This document shows, piece by piece, positions 1 to 12,627 of a DNA stretch of 64,000 nucleotides. Made by a program: the position numbers and the translations under genes. Origin of the DNA: Osmia lignaria lignaria (Eukaryota; Arthropoda; Insecta; Hymenoptera; Megachilidae); the NCBI RefSeq assembly GCF_051020975.1, contig NC_135046.1, positions 4,588,001 through 4,652,000 of the forward strand, written 5' to 3'. The notes under the pieces are model-generated. The model was not told where the DNA came from, searched no databases, and saw nothing but the letters and a program-made list of their open reading frames with translations. Positions within the stretch are counted from its first letter, which is position 1; each line of letters begins with the position of its first letter.

Positions 1-2265
1 GTTCATTTTCAAATAAATCAACAAACCGACCAAGCTCCGAGGTTCGAAGATCGAGCGAGTTACTCGAGAGCGACGAGAAGAATGCAACACGCGGATACCG
101 TCCAACAGACGATACCGTCTAATTTCTCTGGCACGCATGCGATAATTTATTCAGCGTCTCCGCTATCGGTCTTCTTATCAGCGCGGAACAAGATCGATCG
201 TCGAGGATGGAACGTGCGGAACGTGCCGCAACGAACGCGAAATACGCGATACATTTTTGTCGGTGAAACGACGGAATGGTAACGCGGTTCGTATGCGCGA
301 TCCGTTCGGTAATTGCGTCTGTTTTCCATTATTAATTCATGTAACGCTAACTCGTTTCTCGAGGGTGTTTGCAAGCATTCCTTCGTCGTCCTTTCCATCA
401 CTTTGTAGCCATTGTGTTGGGCTCTTGTACCAGGTTTCTCAAAACTTTCAGCGTAACTTTGTGTCAGAAATTTGAAATGACAAACGTCTTCTTCGAGAAC
501 GAGTCCAATTAATGCCCGATACAAATGGTTGTCCGGTGGTTTTGACAACTTCAACGTTCGCTTCTTTCGAGTTGCCGAAGCAAGCGACCGCTAAGCAAAG
601 AGGAACCGCGATGCTTCGTGCGGTTTCTTTCATTAACCGGGCCTTTCTCAAAAATTTTATATACACACGTGCAGGGTGGTGTGCACGCGTGCACCCGGGG
701 CAAAGTGAAAAGAATGAAAAGAAGAGAAGAGAAAGAGCGAGACAGATCGGGTCGAGGGAAGGAATTTTGCTCGAGGCATGGATGCCTATTAGGTGGGTAC
801 ACCGTTTATACCCGGCACGCACTTCACCCGTGGGAGCGCACGCGATATCCTGCCAGTTTTAACCGTCATTATTGTTATTAATAACAGTACGTAACGACCG
901 ATAATTGCTCAAATCTGCCTGCGCCTCTGCTTTCCATTACCATTCGCTAACGTCACCCGTTTCGAGGACCTTCGTCTGCCGATACATCCAGCCACGACAC
1001 AGAACCCTGACGTCTCTGATCGAAACCGATCGAAGTCGACTTCCAAGCCCTGCTTCAATCGCGTATCGCGAATGTAATTTTTTTGAAAAATTTACCAAAC
1101 CACCCTTGCACGATAAACTTGATCAAGGTTTTCGAAATCATTACCGCACCCAGACGACGTTTGGTTACGTGCGTAACAAGCGCATTAGATCGATCAATAG
1201 AAACACGTGGATTTTGAGCAAGCTCATAGACGAACGTCGCGGTACACGTTTATCCCGTCATTTATTGGCTTTGTGCTTATGCATTCACGTAACACCTGTG
1301 TGTCTCGAACGCGCAACCTGTCAGCTTTACCGTAGCCATTGTCGCTAATGATAGCACGAAACCTTCTATAATTACTGCTACGTGCATTATGCAGTTTGAA
1401 TCGTCCGTTTTGCACGGGGACAACTTTCCCCGTGCTATTGCAACTCGCTGGAACTGGAAACGAAGGGCGAGCTAATGAAATCGATGACAATCAATTCGAC
1501 TACTCTACCAAAACATCCTGAACCTTTTGCTTTATGATTTTTCTTCTTTATTTTTTTTTTTTTTTTTTTTTTTTTTTTGTTTAAGACATGTATCATATGT
1601 AATCTGTATCGAAAAGTAATAGAAATAATAAAAAGATGTTAAACTTGTACGAGTTTTTGTTAATTATTTCAAACGAAGCTCTGGTTAATGATAAACGAAC
1701 GAAGGAGACACAGTAGAGAAACTGTACAGAAGCAATATGGCAGCGTGAACACGTATCGGAAACGTTACACGCGCGTCTATTCACCGATCGGCTCATATTA
1801 GATATCTCTGATTATCGCAGGTATCGCATACCGGTATCGTTTCACCCGCTAAGCTTCTAATAACTGCGTCGTGGATCCGCCCAGACACGATACGATTAGT
1901 ATCCGATATCGGGGAAAGACCGTCGAGATTTCAACGCTGAATCGGTTCGAACGTTTTACCCTTCCATTTTCTTCGAGATGTCGACGCGTCCCTGTCAATC
2001 TTTTCGATTAACCAGGACGTTCTAGTAATCAATATGGAAATTCTCTATTTGCAACTGGTAGAATTTTACGACACATCAGTTTCATTTTGGAATAGATTCT
2101 TGAAACTTTGTGCTTGATGAACGCGACACAACTGTACGGGCCCAGTTAAACGTGCTCGCGACAAGACGTATAAACGTGGCTGATCCTTGGGGTTTACGAG
2201 CGATTTTATCGCAAGATAGAATCATCAAGCACCGTGTCCTTGAAGCTCGTTCTATCGTGTTTCAG
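1..2265. other. eyg upstream flank or intron, no coding exon seen
   Basis: The exon starting at 2266 enters in phase 1 after a TTTCAG acceptor, so at least part of this stretch should be the preceding eyg intron. I found no upstream exon with a phase-1 donor and Pax-like sequence. The open frames here are short and overlap on both strands. A 28-base T run lies at 1551-1578. Confidence 0.5.
1551..1578. repeat. poly(T) tract, 28 bases
   Basis: Uninterrupted T run read directly. On the minus strand it could be the A-tail of an old retroposed copy, but no duplicated flanks or recognisable body were seen. Confidence 0.9.
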
Positions 2266-4402
2266 GTACGTTACGACCGCCAGGTTTGATCGGTGGCAGC
2301 AAGCCAAAAGTCGCGACGCCGGCCGTTGTCGCCAAGATCGAGCAGTACAAGAGAGAAAATCCGACCATCTTCGCTTGGGAGATACGGGAGAGGCTCATCT
2401 CGGAAGGTAGGTTTCATCCTTCGTTCTGAATTTTAAAATAACTGCGCCTCTTACCACGCTCGGCCTATTCTACTATGGCAATCAACGGGTCGATATACCA
2501 GTTACTCGTTGAATAGCAGCTTTGTTTCATAAACAAATTTCATTCATCGTTTGCGAAAAGACCAAGCTGATGTACGGTTTACTGATAATTGCCTCGAATT
2601 AGCCAACCAGCTCGTTATTCGACAATGCTCGAGCGACGCGTTCCATGCACCGCAAATCGTTCCTTAATAATAGTTGTACGCGCGTGGTGTAATAGTCGTA
2701 CATTCGTGTGAACAACGTATAATAGCAGGTAGAATCAAGAAAACTCTTCCACGGCCTTGTCTATCGACGCACTTTGTTCCTTTTCAAAACCAGCCTCGTC
2801 TCGTCTCGTCTTCTACGATACACGTTTCACTCCTTTTAGAAACTATTAATTGTCGAAGGTTGCTTCTTCATTCTTCACGCGTTAGAAACTTTTCAGACTC
2901 GTGTACAATGTATTAGTCGAGGCAGGGATTTACATGAAAATCAAGGGGTCATTCCAGAAGGTAAAAAGAACCGGATATGAATCGCGTTATCGATGATTTC
3001 AAAAGGCCGGATGTTCGAAACGTTCCGAAGGTATTTCTGAATGAAAGATACGAGTTACGTTCCGAGCTGTTCCATCTATTTTTTCAAGTAATTATTCTGC
3101 TGAAATTCTACTTCATTGCAGGAAAATTTCGAAGGTAATACCATTCATTATCCTTCGTGGAAGAACTAAAGAGTTAAAGAAGGGAGCCTTCTTGAATGTT
3201 ACGCGTCCGGTTCAATTTCTAAATAACCATCGTCTACACAAAAAACGGCAGAAACAAAAGGAGCAAGAGTGAAAGATTTCAGAAGAAGCACTGTATTGTT
3301 CACAGGCGTGTGCAGCAACGCGACAGCGCCTTCTGTCAGCAGCATCAACCGGATATTGAGGAATCGCGCGGCGGAAAGGGCGGCTGCAGAGTTTGCGAGG
3401 GCAGCCGGATACGGATTATACGCCGCGGGGCCACATCCGTACTTTAACAGCGCTCACCAGCATCCAACGACCAGCCACCATTTGCCTGCTGGTTGGCCAG
3501 CACCGGGAGCTCCGGGTCACCCCTGGATGTTACCACCTTTGGCTACCGGAATCTCGGGAGCGGCTTCCGCTTTGCTCCTTCCTCCTTCGTTGAGCCCCGG
3601 AGCGGCGGCAGCCGCTGCCGCGGCCGCGTCCGCGTCCGCAGCTGGAACCGCGGATCATTCTTTGCACGCGGACGCGATTGCTCGTGGATATTTGCAAGGT
3701 GATCATCGATTGCTTCGCTCTATTAGGTGTATTCGGTGGTCACGATCGAAATTCTAGGATGAAGTGTATTCTGTATTGAAAATATTAAGTTTGTCCAAGC
3801 GAGGAGCGAAGGTAGCAGAAAAACATGGTGGTTTGCTTGCGCAGATGGCGACGGTGACGATGGGAGCCTAGACGGATCGGAGCAGCCCAAGTTTCGACGG
3901 AATCGCACCACCTTCAGCCCGGAACAGCTGGAGGAGCTCGAAAAGGAGTTCGAGAGATCTCACTATCCTTGCGTGTCGACGCGGGAACGGCTAGCCTCGA
4001 AGACATCTCTGTCGGAAGCTCGAGTACAGGTGAATATCAATTTCATGCCAGATATCATTGTCGGAGGGCTAGCGCGTTGCTCTAGCAGGGCCAGGTTCTC
4101 GATATAGTTTGTTGTTCTTCTCCAGTTTTCTTTTTTCCCTACGCTAAAGTTAACCCTCCGGCGGCAAATCATCGTTGCGAGCGTTGGAAAATGAAGAATA
4201 GGCCCTGCCACGCGTGCGCAGCCCCTGTAGGCAAGCTTAGACACTTGATCACGAGTCTTCTAACGACCTAACTCGTGACTCTTAGGTTTGGTTTTCCAAC
4301 AGACGGGCAAAGTGGCGTCGTCATCAGCGAATGAACCTCTTAAAGCGTTCACCACCGCCACCTCCACCCCCTCCGCCACCGCCGCCACCACCGCTGCCAC
4401 AG

Positions 4403-4436
<34 letters not shown>

Positions 4437-4918
4437 CGCAGCAGCCGCAGCCGCAACCGCATTCCGCATCCGCTATGGAAATAAACCGCGCATCGAGTTG
4501 CTCAATCGCCGGAATGGGAGGAGAAAGTAGCGCGTTTCGCGCCGTCGTCGCTAATTCCTCTTCTAGAGAGTCGGTCGAGAGGAACGAGAGGATCGACAGG
4601 GTCGACGCAATTAGCAAACAACCGGAGAGGAAACCTAGCGCGTTCAGGATGATCAGTCAGCTGGTCGGAGAGGATTCGCCGACCAATGTACTCAGGTCGT
4701 CGAGTCCGGCGTACGAGCAGAGACGCGAATCGAGCGTCGGTTCAGGGATGCTTGTCGAGAACAAAAGAGGAGACTTTGAGCGCACCGAGGACGAAGAAGA
4801 GGACGAGGAGATAGACGTCCAAGACTCGGACCAGGACGTTCCTTCTTCGCCCACCGTTGCCTGGAGGGATCATTGGACCGACCAGCAACCCTTGGAACTG
4901 ACCAAGCATGATCGCTGA
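2266..4918 (+). CDS. eyg: eyegone-type Pax transcription factor (last four coding exons)
   Basis: Nuclear DNA-binding protein of the Pax6(5a)/eyegone group, which acts in insect eye and appendage patterning. I read exons 2266-2406, 3306-3698, 3845-4029 and 4286-4918, all with AG acceptors and GT donors and with matching phases (1, 1, 0). Exon 1 encodes the RED half of the paired domain (LRPPGLIGGSKPKVATPAVV, then AWEIRERLISEG). Exon 2 continues it (SVSSINRILRNRAAERAAAE), followed by a Pro/Ala-rich linker with a nine-alanine run. Exons 3 and 4 carry a paired-class homeodomain (FRRNRTTFSPEQLEELEKEF to VWFSNRRAKWRRHQRM, serine at position 50). After it come a 14-residue proline run, a 12-glutamine run, an acidic stretch and the stop TGA at 4916. 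The PAI half of the paired domain is not visible, as expected for eyegone/twin of eyegone, where it is reduced. The N-terminal exons and promoter were not found here. About 449 codons are present. Assignment to the eyg/toe group is firm; which of the two fly paralogues it matches cannot be told. Confidence 0.93.
4351..4462 (+). repeat. in-frame CCN/CAG tract in eyg exon
   Basis: Codon repeats encoding 14 prolines, then LP, then 12 glutamines, then a mixed Pro-Gln stretch, directly after the homeodomain. The tract stays in frame. The mirror-image long open frames on the other strand (poly-Gly, poly-Ala, poly-Cys) are shadows of it. Such tracts are usually length-polymorphic. Confidence 0.9.
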
Positions 4919-6600
4919 ATCCGTTCTGTAAACGAATCACTGAACCAACAGCGAGTTTCACGCGGATCATTTTTTGCGAACATCCGGACGACGTTGTGAT
5001 CTAACCTGTAACCGATCAGATCAATTACGGCGACCTGAGTGAAAGACTTTGCCGCGAGGAAGCGCGTTAAAGTGTATCGCTCGATCTGCACAGGAACCCG
5101 GGGGGGGAAAAAACGTTCTGGACCTGTTCTCTCATTGATCGTGACCGTCGAATCCTGAACACGAGCGGGGCAACGAACTCCCCACGATTCTGGAATTCCG
5201 AACGCGGATTTGTGACTTTCCTTCGAAACCTATCTGACGCGACGATCGGATCGGTAACAACCTCCTGGAATCTCATTGATGAAACGTGTCCACGGGGAAA
5301 TGATTCGTTCCTTTCAAACAATGTCTCCTGCTATAAAACTACTTACTACGATTACGGTTCATTTATTACGGTTAAGATTACGATAAGTGACGCCACGAGG
5401 ATCGCTGTGTAAAAGCGGAATATCATCTCAGTGTTCGAGCTTATCGTCGGCTAGAACTATCGTCGATTTAGATAGGTAATTAATTTCTCTTACTGTAATG
5501 TTACTCGAGTAGGGAAAGAAAAAGATGGGCGCTCGACGCCAGTGAACATTCCTCGAACCTAACCGGAACTAGTCCTAGCGAATCATTATGCCGCGGATAA
5601 TGTATTACCTAGGCGCTAATTGATAGAGTAGGTCACAAACATGTGGTAATCCTTGTAACGAACTCTGTTAAACTGACTTTTATTTAAATGAATTCGTTTG
5701 TAAATACCAATAATCACGACTACCAAATCCCTATCCCCAAATTCCCTTTCTTCTGAAGATTTATGAAAGACGAGTTCGCGGGAGTCGGTTGCCGGACGAT
5801 TCGCGAGTTTCTAAAGTTCTGTAAAAAGGGAGAAGCAAAATGAAGAAGAAAAGGGTACGGGAGAAAGGCTCATCGACGATTAACTCTGAATCTACGGTTT
5901 CGTCGGGTTCGCAAATAAGGAATCCGCGCGCGAAACTGGTTTCTCTGGCGACACTGTTTCGCTCGCAAACAGGGGGGTGGAGAGCACGAAAAAACACCGG
6001 ATCCGCCAACATTTCGGATATCGTGGTCCCCGTCAGCTGTTAACGCGACCAGGAAATTTATAACCCACGCTTCGAACCGGGGATGCGCGCACGGTAGAAC
6101 CGAGGATCGGAGAAATGGGCTGCAATCGTGGTGCCATGCGAAAAAACGATTCCCCTCTCGCCCTGTAATTGAAACAAACATGCTAAATACGCGTGGGGGA
6201 TTCTTGACAGCAACATTAATCCTGTTTTCAGCCTTTACGTTACAAAAAGACTGCTACGAGCTCTCTGCTAGTTCAACTTAAACGGTATGGTGGTATGCTT
6301 TTGATTAGTCATTAACGTTTCAATTTACTTCATTAAAACTTATGCAAGAATAATACTTAATTTTTACTCGAAGCATTTTCAAATAATAAATTATTCAGAT
6401 CGACAATGAAATAATGGCAACAAGATTCATGAAGATCTGAAATAATTTTGTAAGAACATAGAAAATATCTTTTGTAAATAATATAAACTTTCCTTCCTGC
6501 ACTGTATAATAGAAAACAACAACGTCCTTCTCTAGCGTAGTCATACCCATGATTGACCATTAGTCATAAAATGAGTAATCCTTTAAATTCTGTAGTATAT
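4919..6600. other. eyg 3' UTR and downstream flank
   Basis: No coding exon recognised. The first part should be the eyg 3' UTR. The first AATAAA hexamer I notice on the + strand is near 6386, so the poly(A) site is uncertain. Overlapping open frames on both strands at 5760-6180 show no protein-like features. Confidence 0.4.
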
Positions 6601-7030
6601 CATTTGATGTATACTATAGAGTCGAAAATGTTGCACGGAAAACCTACTTGGCCCGTGTGTAGCTGAAGGTTCAAGCTACAATTACATGAATTTTGAACCT
6701 TCAATCATGAAACGAAGAATTCTGAAAACTTTGTAGCGTACCATGTGAATCACAGAACAATAAACTACTTTCCGAGAAGTTGCATGGAAAACCTCTTTAG
6801 TCCGTGTGTGTCTGGAACGTTCACGCTATGATCATGCTACTTTTCAACCTTCAATCATAGAACGAAGAGTTTCTACACTTGCTGGTATACAATTTGACAT
6901 TACCATGTGAATCAGAGAACAAGGAATCACTTTTCATGATGCTTCACGGAATTCATCAATAGCCCGTGTGTATCTGAAGGTTCAAACGTATTTCAACAAA
7001 TGTTGAACCTTCGATCATGATACTTTGTAG
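6600..7030. repeat. diverged tandem repeat, about 2.5 copies, with internal hairpins
   Basis: Three related segments share the order: TTGCACGGAAAACCT-like start, CCCGTGTGT, a GAAGGTTCAA arm, a TTGAACCTTC arm, ATCAT, and (between copies) ACCATGTGAATCA. The CCGTGTGT blocks lie near 6653, 6802 and 6964, giving a period of about 150-160 bp. The inverted arms are perfect in copies 1 (6664-6702) and 3 (6976-7012) and imperfect in copy 2 (6814-6852). Family unknown. Confidence 0.75.
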
Positions 7031-10000
7031 TTTTTATTTACCCCGTAAATCCCGAAGAAGTATCAAATTACCATAATTTCCTATTGACGTATTGAAGTCG
7101 GAATACTAACACACAGAAAAAAATTAGTAACGAAAGCTTTGCTCGCATTAAAATCCCCGCTTTCGATCCGAACATCTTATGTACACCTGATTACAGAGGA
7201 TATCTTTGTCAGGAACATGGGATGTACGCGCCTAGTTGTGGCACCCATAGTAGCGCAAAAGTTGGGAAAAAAATTAAAAGGGAGAAGAAGGTAAGCGCAT
7301 AGACGCTTTCACGATTTACCGTGCACCGTGGAAAGGCAATATCTCATTGAGCAAAAGGGAGAAGTGACTTTAACGTTGGCTCCCCTTGCTCTTCCCATGA
7401 GGAATCGCGGCCGAGACGGGTTCCGACGTGGCCGTTGCGAGTAAGATCGTTAATCTTGCCTCACCGATCGGTCTCAGATAGTAATTGTTACGTTCTCGTT
7501 TCTCGTGGCTGACTGCCTGAATGTGTCCGACGATCCCTCCTTCCGTTCGTCGCCGTCTCTCCTCCCCGTTCCTTTTTCGCGTTGCCCACCCTATTTCTCG
7601 GTGCACCCTGTTTCCCGCGTGTGCTCGAATGCTCGTTCCTCCCTTGTTCTTCCTTTTTCGATGGGAGTGCCGAACGATCCTCACCCATCGTCACGGTGTT
7701 AATGCCTTTGGCAACATTGTTCCTATTACAATAACGTCGGCCCCTTTTCTATCTTGCTACCCGTTCGCCTGCCTATTCCCCGCCAGGTTACTTTTATTTT
7801 CTCTCTATTGGTCAATCTTGCAACTACCTTTCATTGGCTGGGTTGTGATGCTTCGAGGGGCACGGTGTTTCAACGTGGCTGCTTGAATCATTTTCTCATT
7901 AACGCGTTATCATCTCTATCGAATTTCTTCAAGAATCCAATAACCACCCTTTCCATTCGATAACCAAAAATTCGCGTCTAAAAAAGCCGCGATGTTTTAC
8001 CCGTGAGAAAGTAAGGTCGCTCACGATAATACGGATAGAGAATCGAAGCCGAGGAACAGTGTCCAAGTGTCGAGGAACGAAAAGGAAAAGAAAAAAAGAA
8101 GAGGGGTGGCACGGTCCAGCAATAATACGCGAGAAATCGTGAATTAGTGAGCGTCTTTTTGAGCGAGCGGACGGAGAGAAAGGAGTGGCCGATGATTTCT
8201 CGCCCAATTAGAGTCGACCGGGCTATAAACTTCTTCGCGGATAAGATAGGACCACGGTGTTTTCTGTGTTCCGTTCAGAAGGCGAGGTGAGAAAGGGGCG
8301 AGGGTTCGGTAATGTCCCGCATCAGCCCGGAAGCCTTCCAAGTCGCGTATAGACCGGAATCCGTAGCGACCAAGAGGAAAGAAGAGATACACGGTTGTTG
8401 AAGAGAAACAAGAAGAAGGGTGTCGTGACGAGGGGAGAAGAACGAGGGAGAAGAGTGTACCTGAGCATTGGGACGGAGCTAATTGGCTCGTCCAGTGACC
8501 ATTGAAACCGTCGTCCCAGTATCGTCTTCGATCCACGGGCCACGTATACGTGGCAACGTTTCGGGACGATCAATTAAACGGAAATGGCCGGGAGATATCC
8601 CACGAGAAACAGACGTTCTCGCACGTCCGAGAAACCGCGACCGGCTGTCCATGTTCCTCCACGCCTTCTTTCCCAAACGTCTTAACTATCTTCGCACTGC
8701 CAACCGATGTTCCCATCGGCGTACGTGAAAAATCATCAGCTCGTTTTTAACCCTTTCCTTCTTACATTCAATTTTACACACTTTCAAGCGAAAAATGGAA
8801 TATTTACGAAGTTATAATTCTAAAGGCAACGTTCCACTTGAATAAGAATTTGTCCAAATACTTATGAACGATAGCGTGGCGAAAAATGTCAAGACGCTAT
8901 AAGTTACGAGGATAAGACGAAGAGAATTAGAATGAACGGAGAGGAATGAAAGGTTGAGATGAAGATGAAGAGAAGGAAGGAGGGCTCGGTCTGACCACGA
9001 GAGCGTGCTTTACACGCTGATGCGTTCGAACACGTCGAGCCGTAGAAGCAGAAAGAGGCGAAAGTGGCGAAGAAAAAGGAGGTGGAGGAGGAGGCGGTGG
9101 TGGTTGCGGCGAAGGAGAAGTGGCGAAGAAAAGGGTGACGGGTGTCGAAGGGGAAGGGAGAGGTAGCGACAGAGGGGAGAGAAAGGGAGAAGGGTTAGTA
9201 GCCCTTGTAACGCTATCAACCCTGTCGCTGTACATCACGTCGACACCATCCTAGTCGACTCATTTCCAGCCGCAAGAGTAGTAGGAGTTGGCTTCTGCGC
9301 CATTACTTCGCTCGTCGACCCTACGTGTACACGCAAACACGGCTGAACGAGGTTCGCGCGAGTGAGCGTACGAGCGAGCCAGCCCAGGTACACGCAGTTT
9401 TGCACGCGAGGCCGATGAATAACAGAGAAAGAAGGAGAAACGTGTGTGTCGTGCGTCCTGCCAGAGTATTCCCTCGAGGACCGACTGATTACGTAAAATA
9501 AAATCGCACGCCGGTCCGGTAATGCGAGCGGAATTTATGTACGGAACGGTGCTTTACGAACGAGTAATTGCGCTCGTTTCGCCGCGGAGCAAACCCCGCT
9601 CTTCTTCTTCTTACTCTTCTTCTTCTAGGAATAGAAGATGAACGCTTTTCAAGGAAATTGAAAAATTACAACAGAACGAGTGAAATTTTTTAAAGTGATC
9701 CAGTGGTAAAATTGCCACGAAATTGATTTACAAACATTGAAAATTGCGTAGGCTTTATGCGTTAAGGAGTTACTGGCCTATGTGGTCAGACACAAGGTAT
9801 TCGGACTACTTTTGTAATCATAGAGTTTTTTTTTTACTCAGGTATAGATTTATACCTCGCCTACTCTACCCCATTAACATACCGTGTCAATCTGAGCCCA
9901 ACCTTAACAAACACTCTGTACAATCGTTATTTCAAACTTCTCCAGTGATATTTATGAGCGTTGCTGTATCTATACACACTTTTCTTCCTTTCTTTATATC

Positions 10001-12600
10001 CCTTCATACCTTGTTTCTTCTTCTCTTCACCCACGATATAATCCTCTTTCTCTGTCCGTCTAATTGTAAGCATCTCGTCGTATCCATGTCGTCGTTTACA
10101 CGTGGATTCGTATAGAGTCGCAAGCAAAACGAGCGACACTATCGAGACCACTAACTTATTATCGGGAACCGCCATTAGCATGTTTATAGAAGCGACACGC
10201 GTGACATCGCGACCAGGCCAGCACGCGGTTCCCTTCGTATTTCTGATCAATTAGACCCTGTCCCGTGTCCACTGGGATACGCCTAGTCCTGGAATGCCTC
10301 GTCCTCTGTCTCGATTCGTTTCTTCAACTGGTCGAGAGATTGTAACGATCGTTATCGTAGCAACGACCGCGTTATCAGCTGCGGAACGCTCGAACGATTC
10401 GCTCGAATACGATCCGCTATGTTCAGATAGCCTCGGGATTCGACGTTTGAATTATTATCCCGGGCAATTGCTCGCGTATAATGAGATTGAATTTATCGAT
10501 CCAAGTTTTGCGGTTATTTTAACTCTACGAAGTTAAATTTTCAATGAAAAGGACATCGACGCAGTAATTAATATTTCCTTATAATCAGCTCGGCAGGCAG
10601 CATACGAATTTCTTGGTATATAGACATCAGATAAAGAGCTGAAGCAATCATGAAAACAATCACGAAAATGAGCCGATGTCGTCGCACGTTTTCGAAAGAA
10701 GCGGATTGATCCGAGCAGCGATAATGTCGGTTGCCTAATGACCGTGATACCATCAGCCAACCGTACCGAACCGAAACTGGACCGATTCCCCGATGGGATT
10801 CCGATTCCGCTTCTTCTCTACCTGTCGTTCGTTGGTACACGCGCGGAATCACGGATCCCCTCGTCTCGTGTTAACCGGCCTCTCGAGAAACAACAAGAAC
10901 ACCGTTTCCTTTGGCTTTCGTTCGCGCTCCACGTGGCGTTAATGAATTTGTCCCTCTCGAAATCGCTTCTTCGTAAGAATCGATGTGTGCACGGTTCGCT
11001 CGAATTTGAAATCGCTCGCTACGAACTCCGACAGTCGACCGGTTTTTCCTAGAACACGGATCAGTTTTAACTTGGATCCTTTTGCATCGTGACTGAACAA
11101 TTTTCATGATGAACCATGACTTGGTAGGCATCCAACGCCGTTTTCTAACAAAAGAGGAAAAACACATTGTATCGGAGATAATTACCTTGTCTATTCAACC
11201 GGCTACCACTCGCACAATACCCGTTTCAAAATGAATTAAAAATCAGCTCGTTATCCTTTTTCTTACGGACGAGGAATTTCTATGATGAATATAGCGACGG
11301 TATTTATAAGGCAAACTGGATATCACGATGATGATATAGAAATACAAAGTCTTTGTGTTTAGGAAATTGGTAATTTTCAAATTTCACGTGGCTAAGTTTA
11401 AACGGTTTGAGCAAACCACACGTGCAAGGAAAGACGTCGCAAAGGATCGATTCGCGAGCGTGTTCGCAAATTAATTCGACACCGCCCGCTTCGATCGGAA
11501 CGTAGGTCGAGCGTTCCTATGCATTATTCGGGGCACGGCCGATGCAAATCGCAGCGATCCCTCACGCGGGCTGTCGCGATCGCGCGACGATGCGATCTAC
11601 CGCACACCCTGTCGCCTGACTGATTACTGTCATATGTACGCGTGCTCGATGGATTAAAGCTCGATCGCTTTCGTGACGCGAAATCGAAAACCATTTTTCC
11701 TCCCCGAAAGAAATCTTTTCAACTCTTCCAACAAATTTTTCGATTAAACTAATTCATCAAAGATCAGCTTACGATTAATCGCGCAAAAGGTTGCAAGGGA
11801 GGAGAGAGCTGGAGGGCTGTTAGAGAGGAAATTAAAGCTTTCGAGGAGCAAAGACGGAAGAAAGACCCAATTATAGCAGCGCACGAAGTAAAGTGGCTAT
11901 TAGGGATTGAGACGCGCGTCGATCGATTTACGAATCCGTCGAGTCATCTAAATTCGATCCAGCCGTATTCTATTCGGCATCGAAATCGTTTCGTGATCGA
12001 GAACGAAAAGCAAAGCTTCCCGACGTGTGCCCTCGAGCGAACTGAATACATATTGCGAATCGTGGTTGCAAAATACGCGCCAATGAATAGCTTCGAGAGA
12101 AAGTCATTCCACGCGAAATCACACCTTATAGACAAGGAGTGGTTTTATTTTCTTCTCAAAATTACATGAATTATACTATTCTGCATTTGTTTCATCGCTT
12201 GATGAGGATTCTCAAGTTTGAAATAAAGATCCGTAATTATGAATGTTGTTGCAATTTCAGGTGAAACGGTTTGAGATGGTGAGTGGATCATGAAAAAAAT
12301 CGATAAGCAAAGAAAGCGTGACAAAAGAAATGCCTCGTTGATACTCTCGATGTAAAATCAAAGTCGGGTCTTCTCTTTTTTTTTTACTTTTTCGTTCGTG
12401 AAGGTGCTCGCCGGTAGTCGGCATCGCGACGTCGATCCTGCTTCTGCATCGTGCTTCTCCAAACTATCCTTCTCTCTCTTTTTTCTCGCGCAGAGTTGTG
12501 TAGTCACTGCGGAGCCATTATCCCTCCAGCAAGTGGGTTTATTAGGAACGCAGCGGGGGTGGCCTCCGGGTAAGATCGACACCATCACTACCACTATCAA

Positions 12601-12627
12601 CAGCAACAACAACAACAACAACAACAA
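12601..12627 (+). repeat. (CAA)n microsatellite
   Basis: Trinucleotide repeat with one interruption near its start, read directly. It is not inside a convincing exon. Confidence 0.9.

Noticed and set aside
4260..4617. Long minus-strand frames rich in Ala, Gly or Cys
   Set aside because: They are shadows of the CCN/CAG tract in the eyg exon; the plus frame continues the homeodomain exon.
7094..7305. 70-codon frame without start, ending near a GTAAGC donor
   Set aside because: No partner exon, no recognised protein, and several frames are open here.
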